39,641 nucleotides of DNA from Clostridia bacterium. GTDB lineage: Bacteria > Bacillota > Clostridia > Oscillospirales > CAG-272. This document shows, in pieces, positions 35,670 through 39,641 of this stretch (position 1 is the stretch's first letter; each line of letters starts with the position of its first letter). A program made the translations under genes and the position numbers. The notes below the pieces were generated by a model, which worked only from the letters and a program-made list of their open reading frames with translations, was not told the origin of the DNA and made no database searches. The stretch covers positions 1-39,641 of the forward strand of contig JAFQGP010000112.1 of assembly GCA_017415485.1 (NCBI GenBank), read 5' to 3'.

Positions 35670-35830
35670 TCTCTTCGAGAACAACTATGATTGCCTTGCG
35701 GCAAGTTATGAGTTATGATTGGCTACGCCAAGTTATGTGCGACTGCGTCGCGTTGAGGGGATGCGGGCAATCATATCATAACTTTTGCCGAAGGCAAAAT
35801 CATAACGTTTGCGAAGCAAACTCATAACTC
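35670..35830. repeat. Mini-hairpin array C
   Basis: It occupies much of the 409-base gap between rpsI and the next lipoprotein gene. The left half has four hairpins (35670-35680, 35691-35704, 35719-35731, 35739-35751), three of them joined by AGTTATG-type linkers. After a 31-base centre without hairpins, the right half has two (35783-35799 and 35807-35821), joined by TCATAAC-type linkers, the reverse complement. Read in linker direction the loops are GAA, GCAA, GTA, GCA, GAA and GAA, each closed by C-G. The remainder of the gap (35831-35943) holds nothing recognisable except a hairpin at 35912-35944. Confidence 0.88.
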
Positions 35831-35911
35831 TAAACTAAAACCTTCACATCTTCAAAGAATACAAAGCCAAGATGGCTGAAACAATCGATCACGATTTGCT
35901 TTGATCAAAAA

Positions 35912-35944
35912 GGGCGGTTCAACTTGTAAAGAATTGAGCCGTCC
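35912..35944 (+). terminator. Hairpin, possible weak terminator
   Basis: GGGCGGTTCAA pairs with TTGAGCCGTCC over 11 positions with wobble pairs and an 11-base loop. It ends where the -35 region of the next promoter begins. It may insulate the lipoprotein gene from upstream transcription. Confidence 0.4.
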
Positions 35945-35946
35945 TA

Positions 35947-35975
35947 TTTACTTTTCGCCGTTTTTATGGTATAAT
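35947..35975 (+). promoter_or_regulatory. Promoter of lipoprotein gene 1 (module copy 1)
   Basis: TTTACT (35947-35952) and TATAAT (35970-35975) are 17 bases apart, within CTATTTAC...ATGGTATAAT. The same boxes and spacing recur at 36582-36610 and, with TTTACA, at 37344-37372. Confidence 0.7.
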
Positions 35976-36019
35976 CTAACTAATCGATAAACTTGAATTT
36001 GACAAAGGAGCATATAGAT

Positions 36020-36427
36020 ATGAGAAAAGTTTGTTTTGTATTGGTACTGATGCTTACACTCGCTTTGCTTTGTGGTTGTAGCGGATATGTCAAGAGTTAT
36101 TCTGCAACCATTTTGATTACTTCCTGTCAGGGCAATGAAGCAAGTATGGAATTTGATACCTTTAAGGGAACGAATAATTTCAAATTAAGAAGAGATGGTA
36201 TTGCTGAGCATACACTTGATTTTGAAGCAAGTCTTGCTGAAGGCGAGATGAATGTTTATATCGGTGTTGATGGTGAAAAAGAATTGCTCCTTATTGTCAA
36301 GGGCGGAGAATCCTACGACGAAACCATTATACTTGATGATAAATATGATAACGAAAAATCAATCTACATTATTCTCGAAACGATAGGCAAATGTGTGGAT
36401 GGTGATTTTGAGTTTGAATACAATTAA
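36020..36427 (+). CDS. Small lipoprotein 1, unknown
   Basis: The 135-residue product has a signal peptide ending in the lipobox LCGC, so Cys20 of the precursor is the likely lipidation site. The mature part (about 115 residues) is acidic and strand-rich, with alternating hydrophobic residues as in small beta-sandwich proteins (GEMNVYIGVDGEKELLLIVKGG), and two further cysteines (about TSCQG and GKCVDG). No family is recognised. I chose ATG at 36020 because AAAGGAG lies 9 bases upstream. Leader and tail are duplicated at the next lipoprotein gene, though the proteins themselves are not alike. Confidence 0.7.
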   Translation: MRKVCFVLVLMLTLALLCGCSGYVKSYSATILITSCQGNEASMEFDTFKGTNNFKLRRDGIAEHTLDFEASLAEGEMNVYIGVDGEKELLLIVKGGESYDETIILDDKYDNEKSIYIILETIGKCVDGDFEFEYN

Positions 36428-36454
36428 TTAAAGTGAAGAGAACAAACAAATTCC

Positions 36455-36557
36455 AATTTGTCGAGCTGAATAGGCGTTAAGCGTTGGCGTGATTTTGGTG
36501 CAAATTTGGTGCAACACTTTATGCGACTATATTCACGATATCAAATGGCGTCGTTAA
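36455..36557 (+). repeat. Tail module copy 1
   Basis: This stretch aligns with 37181-37270. Shared blocks in order are AATTTGTCGA, GAATAGGCGTT, GTTGG, AATTTGGTGCAAC, CACGATATCAAA/TACGATATCAAA and GGCGT. Copy 1 has an extra TTTGGTGCAAA unit. It contains no convincing gene. It lies just after lipoprotein gene 1. Confidence 0.75.
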
Positions 36558-36581
36558 AGCTCTAAGAGACATTTACCCCTA

Positions 36582-36610
36582 TTTACTTCTGGTAAAAACT
36601 ATGGTATAAT
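36582..36610 (+). promoter_or_regulatory. Promoter of lipoprotein gene 2 (module copy 2)
   Basis: TTTACT (36582-36587) and TATAAT (36605-36610), 17 bases apart. The whole leader 36579-36644 resembles 35944-36010, including the shared AACTTGAATTTGAC before the ribosome site. Confidence 0.7.
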
Positions 36611-36653
36611 ACAACTGATAAATAACTTGAATTTGACGAAGGAGAATGGTTGT

Positions 36654-37163
36654 ATGAAAAAATTGATAGCAATAGCGTTAGCATTGATTTGTGTGCTTTC
36701 TATGGCAGGGTGCAATACACAAGAAGTTGCTGATAGTATTCACGAAGATTTTTCTTTTTCTCTTACTTGGGGAGTTTATGGCATTAGTTCATACGATAGC
36801 CAAACGGGTAAATTGGTAAAAACCACCGATGCGACCAATCCGGAAGATTATGTGACATATTACAAACTTACTAAAGAAGATAAAGAAGCTATATACAATT
36901 TGCTTACGTCTTTGGATGTGAATTCCTACCCTGATATATATGACCCTCAAAACGGTCCGTCCGCGCCCGATGCGACACTGATTTTAACAGTACGTATGAA
37001 TGGTGAAACAAAAACAATTAAGGCTGAACATATTTCACTTCGTTTTGTTTCGGAGGACGAAAAGGGACAGTTATTTCTTGACACCTGCGACGCTATAAGT
37101 GATATGCTTGAATCTACGGAAGAGTGGAAAGCCCTGCCTGATTATGAAAATATCTATGAGTAA
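36654..37163 (+). CDS. Small lipoprotein 2, unknown
   Basis: This 169-residue product has a signal peptide with lipobox MAGC. The mature part is acidic, with a strand-rich centre (FSFSLTWGVYGISSYDS, DATLILTVRMNGETKTIKA) and a C-terminal helix. The order (strand, Y-x-L-T-x-x-D helix, strand pair) recalls small clostridial lipoproteins of unknown role. No sequence similarity to lipoprotein 1 is apparent, despite the shared flanks. ATG 36654 has GGAG 9 bases upstream. A terminator-like hairpin follows at 37307-37333. Confidence 0.7.
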   Translation: MKKLIAIALALICVLSMAGCNTQEVADSIHEDFSFSLTWGVYGISSYDSQTGKLVKTTDATNPEDYVTYYKLTKEDKEAIYNLLTSLDVNSYPDIYDPQNGPSAPDATLILTVRMNGETKTIKAEHISLRFVSEDEKGQLFLDTCDAISDMLESTEEWKALPDYENIYE

Positions 37164-37180
37164 TCTTATCAGTAACTTCA

Positions 37181-37270
37181 AATTTGTCGATCCGAATAGG
37201 CGTTGAATGTTGGTTCGAATTTGGTGCAACGATACTTACGATGTTTACGATATCAAACGGCGTTCTTAAA
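37181..37270 (+). repeat. Tail module copy 2
   Basis: It is the second copy of the tail seen at 36455-36557, here after lipoprotein gene 2. The blocks AATTTGTCGA, GAATAGGCGTT, GTTGG, AATTTGGTGCAAC and TACGATATCAAACGGCGT are retained. Together with the leader copies it marks a tandem leader-gene-tail arrangement. Confidence 0.75.
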
Positions 37271-37306
37271 AAACGAAGAGATAATCCCTTATTTCTTGCA
37301 ATATAC

Positions 37307-37333
37307 AAAAAGCTCTGCTATGCAGGGCTTTTT
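37307..37333 (+). terminator. Terminator after tail module 2
   Basis: AAAAAGCTCTGC (37307-37318) pairs with GCAGGGCTTTTT (37322-37333) with one T-G pair and a 3-base loop; GTTTT follows. The core CTCTGC-NNN-GCAGGG is the same as in the rpsI terminator. Confidence 0.85.
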
Positions 37334-37343
37334 GTTTTGGCTA

Positions 37344-37372
37344 TTTACAATCGGACGGTTTTGTGGTATAAT
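37344..37372 (+). promoter_or_regulatory. Promoter of the DUF2310-like/HD/ICMT/VanZ-like cluster
   Basis: TTTACA (37344-37349) and TATAAT (37367-37372), 17 bases apart. It is preceded by CTATTTAC and has TGG just before TATAAT, like the two lipoprotein promoters. Confidence 0.75.
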
Positions 37373-37401
37373 CTATTTGAACGACCGCTCGGAGGTACGA
37401 T

Positions 37402-38148
37402 ATGTATAAGATAGCAAGAATTACGTTCAAGCCGATCGTTGAAGGCTTGGAAAATATACCCGACAGGATCGACGAAATTTTAGCGATGCTTTATAAAAAC
37501 GGTCAGATCATTGACTGGATCATTGAGGATCACTCGCCAATTTTTATTGCGACGGTGAACACCACAGATGATGACTCGCTTGACGCTAAATATTATAATC
37601 AGTATATCCGCAAAGAGCTCGCAGATTTTGAGATAAAAACCGAAATTGTGGGCGACGATGCTTTGGCAAGCGATTGCTGCCACTGCACCGAGCACAGTTA
37701 CTATATTTTCGCGATCTATCCCGATCTGTCTTCAAGTCCCGTTATCTGCGGAGACTGTGGAAACGAGATCCCTCTGACGAGAATGCCTTACCTCTACGGG
37801 GAAGAAGAGCATTATTCGATTCTGAATTTCCAGAGAATGTATAAGGCGGTTGATACTCTGTGGATGGACAGCCTTTCCGACAGATTTACCAAAAGACAGC
37901 TCGTTGACCACAAATCGGAGCTTAACCGTCGCGGAATGGAGATACGCGCCGAGCTTGAAAAGCGTGTCGGCAAGCCCGTATATTATTTGCTGGCCAATCC
38001 GATCGGCGGGTGGTATGATTATGAAAAGAATAATCAACGCTTGGAAGTCTGCCCGAAATGCGGCGGGGCTTTTGACAAAATCGATAACGCCTACGCCGAT
38101 AAAGTGTGCCATAATTGCAGATTGGCTTTCATTGTGCCGGAGGATTAA
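37402..38148 (+). CDS. Zinc-ribbon protein, DUF2310-like
   Basis: This 248-residue protein has three Cys clusters: CCHC (about 92-95), ICGDCGNEI (about 115-123) and a C-terminal VCPKCGGAF....KVCHNCRLAF zinc ribbon. Between them is a helical region (SILNFQRMYKAVDTLWMDSLSDRFTKRQLVD...LNRRGMEI). The arrangement, including the N-G-x-W-like IGGWYDY before the last ribbon, resembles DUF2310 proteins, whose function is unknown; a nucleic-acid-binding role has been suggested. A GGAGGT site lies before ATG 37402. It leads the HD/ICMT/VanZ-like cluster, with the next start 8 bases after its stop. Confidence 0.7.
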   Translation: MYKIARITFKPIVEGLENIPDRIDEILAMLYKNGQIIDWIIEDHSPIFIATVNTTDDDSLDAKYYNQYIRKELADFEIKTEIVGDDALASDCCHCTEHSYYIFAIYPDLSSSPVICGDCGNEIPLTRMPYLYGEEEHYSILNFQRMYKAVDTLWMDSLSDRFTKRQLVDHKSELNRRGMEIRAELEKRVGKPVYYLLANPIGGWYDYEKNNQRLEVCPKCGGAFDKIDNAYADKVCHNCRLAFIVPED

Positions 38149-38156
38149 GGTGACTT

Positions 38157-38801
38157 ATGAATAAAGAAATAATCGCCCGCGCGACGGCGTATGTAAAAGA
38201 AAAGTTTGAAAATGAATACAGCGGGCACGATTGGTTTCATACCTTGCGTGTCTTTCGGACGGCGACGCGGATCGCCGAAGCGGAGGGGGCGGACGTTGTG
38301 ACCGTACAGCTCGCGGCGCTCCTGCACGACGTTGACGACAGAAAGCTCTCGCCCGAAACTTATGCGGAGCAGAAGAATGCGCGCAGCTTTTTGGCGGAAA
38401 ACGGAGTTGAGGAAAGTGTTATTTGTGAGATATGTCGCATCATAAGTGAGGTTTCATTTGTCGGAAGTGATTCGGTCGTACCTTCGACTTTGGAGGGCAA
38501 ATGCGTTCAGGATGCCGACAGGCTCGACGCCATCGGCGCGATCGGAATCGCCCGCGCTTTTGCTTACGGCGGAAATCACAACAGACTGATGTATCATCCG
38601 GATATAGCTCCGAAACTAAATATGAGCAGGGAAGAATACATCAAGAGCAACTCCACAACGGTGAATCATTTTTACGAAAAGCTTTTTAAGCTGACCGATA
38701 TGATGAATACCGACACGGCGAAGCAGATCGCGAAGGAAAGAGATGCGTATATGAAAGATTTCATCGCGGAATTTTTGAATGAATGGGAAGGGAGAAAGTA
38801 A
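38157..38801 (+). CDS. HD-domain phosphohydrolase
   Basis: The 214-residue protein carries the HD metal site: H in GHDWFHTLRV (about 23-32), the HD pair in AALLHDVDD (about 54-62) and a later Asp in KCVQDADRLDAIGAIGIARAFAYGG. This pattern is that of YedJ/YpgQ-type small HD hydrolases that act on nucleotides or related phosphoesters. Substrate is not shown. AAGGTGAC lies before the ATG. It is followed after 2 bases by the ICMT-like gene. Confidence 0.85.
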   Translation: MNKEIIARATAYVKEKFENEYSGHDWFHTLRVFRTATRIAEAEGADVVTVQLAALLHDVDDRKLSPETYAEQKNARSFLAENGVEESVICEICRIISEVSFVGSDSVVPSTLEGKCVQDADRLDAIGAIGIARAFAYGGNHNRLMYHPDIAPKLNMSREEYIKSNSTTVNHFYEKLFKLTDMMNTDTAKQIAKERDAYMKDFIAEFLNEWEGRK

Positions 38802-38803
38802 AA

Positions 38804-39475
38804 ATGACCGTAAAACTCTTTATTTCAGCAATTACAAAATTCCTTTTGGGCGTCATTCTCGTTGGCCTACTACTGTTCCTGCCTGCAGGAACCTTGAATT
38901 GGTTCGGCGGATGGCTTTTTATGGCTATCCTTTTCATCCCGATGTTCTGCGCGGGCGTTGTGATGATGATTAAGAATCCCGGCTTGCTTGCCTCGCGACT
39001 TGACGCGAAGGAAAAGAGGGGTAGGCAGAGTACGGTGGTCAAGCTCAGCGGGCTGATGTTCCTTGCGGGGTTCATTGTTGCGGGTCTCGGCGTGCGATTT
39101 GATTGGTATAGGCTTCCGATGCCTGTGTGCATTGGTGGGGCGGTTGTCTTTATTGTCGCGTATATGCTCTATGCCGAAGTGCTGCGCGAGAATACGTATC
39201 TCAGCCGCACTATCGAGGTGCGGGAGGGGCAAAAGGTCATCAACACGGGGCTTTACGGCATCGTGCGCCATCCGATGTATAGCGTGACGCTTCTTTTGTT
39301 CCTTTCGATGCCGATAGTGCTCGGCTCGGTCTGGTCGTTTTTGATCTTTCTCGTGTATCCCTTCATAATCGCCGCAAGGCTCAAGGATGAAGAAAAATTC
39401 CTCGAGGAAGAGCTCGAGGGCTACCGTGAGTACAAGCAAAAGGTGAAATACCGCCTTATTCCGTTTATTTGGTGA
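38804..39475 (+). CDS. Membrane methyltransferase of the ICMT/isoprenylcysteine family
   Basis: The 223-residue protein has about five transmembrane segments and the C-terminal ICMT/PEMT-type motif TGLYGIVRHPMYSVTLLL (about 140-157 of this start), followed by the E-E-x-x-L-E-E-E-L..Y..Y motif (DEEKFLEEELEGYREYKQKVKYRL) spread over residues about 185-208. Family members methylate small or lipid substrates with S-adenosylmethionine; bacterial members are mostly uncharacterised. I chose ATG 38804, just after the HD stop with GGGAG upstream, over an in-frame ATG at 38783 inside the HD gene. Confidence 0.85.
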   Translation: MTVKLFISAITKFLLGVILVGLLLFLPAGTLNWFGGWLFMAILFIPMFCAGVVMMIKNPGLLASRLDAKEKRGRQSTVVKLSGLMFLAGFIVAGLGVRFDWYRLPMPVCIGGAVVFIVAYMLYAEVLRENTYLSRTIEVREGQKVINTGLYGIVRHPMYSVTLLLFLSMPIVLGSVWSFLIFLVYPFIIAARLKDEEKFLEEELEGYREYKQKVKYRLIPFIW

Positions 39476-39479
39476 AAAA

Positions 39480-39641
39480 ATGATAAAAATTACTTACCCC
39501 GAAATGCTTTTGGCGATAAGCGCGCTATGGATAGCCGTCCGTGCGTTCTTTGCCGTCAAGAACAAAAAATTCGAAATAAAAAGAGAAATACAGCTTATTC
39601 TCGTTTACGTCTGTTTGATCGTTATCGCGCGATTCACGTTC
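39480..39641 (+). CDS. VanZ-like membrane protein, 3' end outside window
   Basis: ATG at 39480 opens 54 codons without stop to the window edge. The visible part has two hydrophobic segments (EMLLAISALWIAVRAFFAV and ILVYVCLIVIARFTF) split by a charged KNKKFEIKRE loop. The pattern matches the start of clostridial VanZ-family proteins, but only the first part is seen, so the call is tentative. It lies 4 bases after the ICMT-like stop and is the fourth gene of the cluster. Confidence 0.5.
   Translation, partial: MIKITYPEMLLAISALWIAVRAFFAVKNKKFEIKREIQLILVYVCLIVIARFTF

Noticed and set aside
35831..35943. Riboswitch or tRNA in the gap after array C
   Set aside because: Only one hairpin is evident; no cloverleaf, T-loop or known aptamer consensus was found.
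36455..36557. Integron attC site in the lipoprotein tail modules
   Set aside because: GTT- and AAC-like words occur, but I see no paired R'/R'' and L'/L'' boxes with the right fold, and no integrase is in the window.

Overview
The window reads as chromosomal DNA from an anaerobic, low-to-mid GC member of the Clostridia, probably an uncultured gut lineage of the Oscillospirales/Eubacteriales type. The evidence is WhiA, a SpoIID/LytB-family protein, a ParC-type topoisomerase with the clostridial sequence style, DUF4430-like and LiaF-like envelope proteins, sigma-A promoters with 17-base spacers and strong GGAGG ribosome binding sites. The genus cannot be named from sequence alone. No rRNA, tRNA, CRISPR array, phage or complete transposon was seen.

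Layout. Bases 1-137 hold a MITE-like element cut by the left edge. From 10131 down to 196, eight minus-strand genes form one tight operon: coaE, an SLT-fold protein, an M18 aminopeptidase, prfA, a Sua5/YwlC protein, parC, a membrane-anchored coiled-coil protein and a SpoIID-like protein. The operon has a good promoter at 10192-10220 and a terminator at 156-190. Diverging from it is yjjG-murB-whiA-dnaE (10531-16566). Next come a small anchored envelope protein (minus), a class A penicillin-binding protein, a lipoprotein with its own consensus promoter, mnmA, and a Phd/VapC-type toxin-antitoxin pair with a visible operator. The block 22371-33348 carries secA, two related polytopic membrane proteins, a 39-residue Asn/Gln/Lys peptide, pcrA, a LiaF-like and DUF4097-like pair, and a membrane-anchored TIM-barrel protein. 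After a convergent S1-domain gene come rplM-rpsI with a leader hairpin. The right end is an accessory region: two unrelated lipoprotein genes with near-identical leader and tail modules, then a DUF2310-like/HD hydrolase/ICMT/VanZ-like cluster that runs off the window.

The most unusual signal is not a gene. Three intergenic arrays (10229-10513, 33359-33530, 35670-35830) consist of short hairpins joined by a short linker word that is nearly constant within an array but differs between arrays. I count 19 hairpins. Read in the direction set by the linker, every one closes with C(GNA)G or C(GCAA)G, while the stems vary freely. The two halves of each array point outward in opposite directions. Arrays A and B also share a leading TTTTCGC/GCGAAAA hairpin followed by CTACCTT. 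C(GNA)G loops are known to make exceptionally stable DNA mini-hairpins, so the arrays look like an oriented, REP/BIME-like family acting at the DNA level. I know of no named family with these features.

Functionally, most of the window serves core processes: replication and repair (dnaE, pcrA, parC), translation (prfA, rplM, rpsI, mnmA, Sua5), CoA synthesis, secretion (secA) and envelope assembly (murB, PBP, SpoIID-like, LiaF-like). Accessory material is concentrated at the arrays, the toxin-antitoxin locus and the right end.
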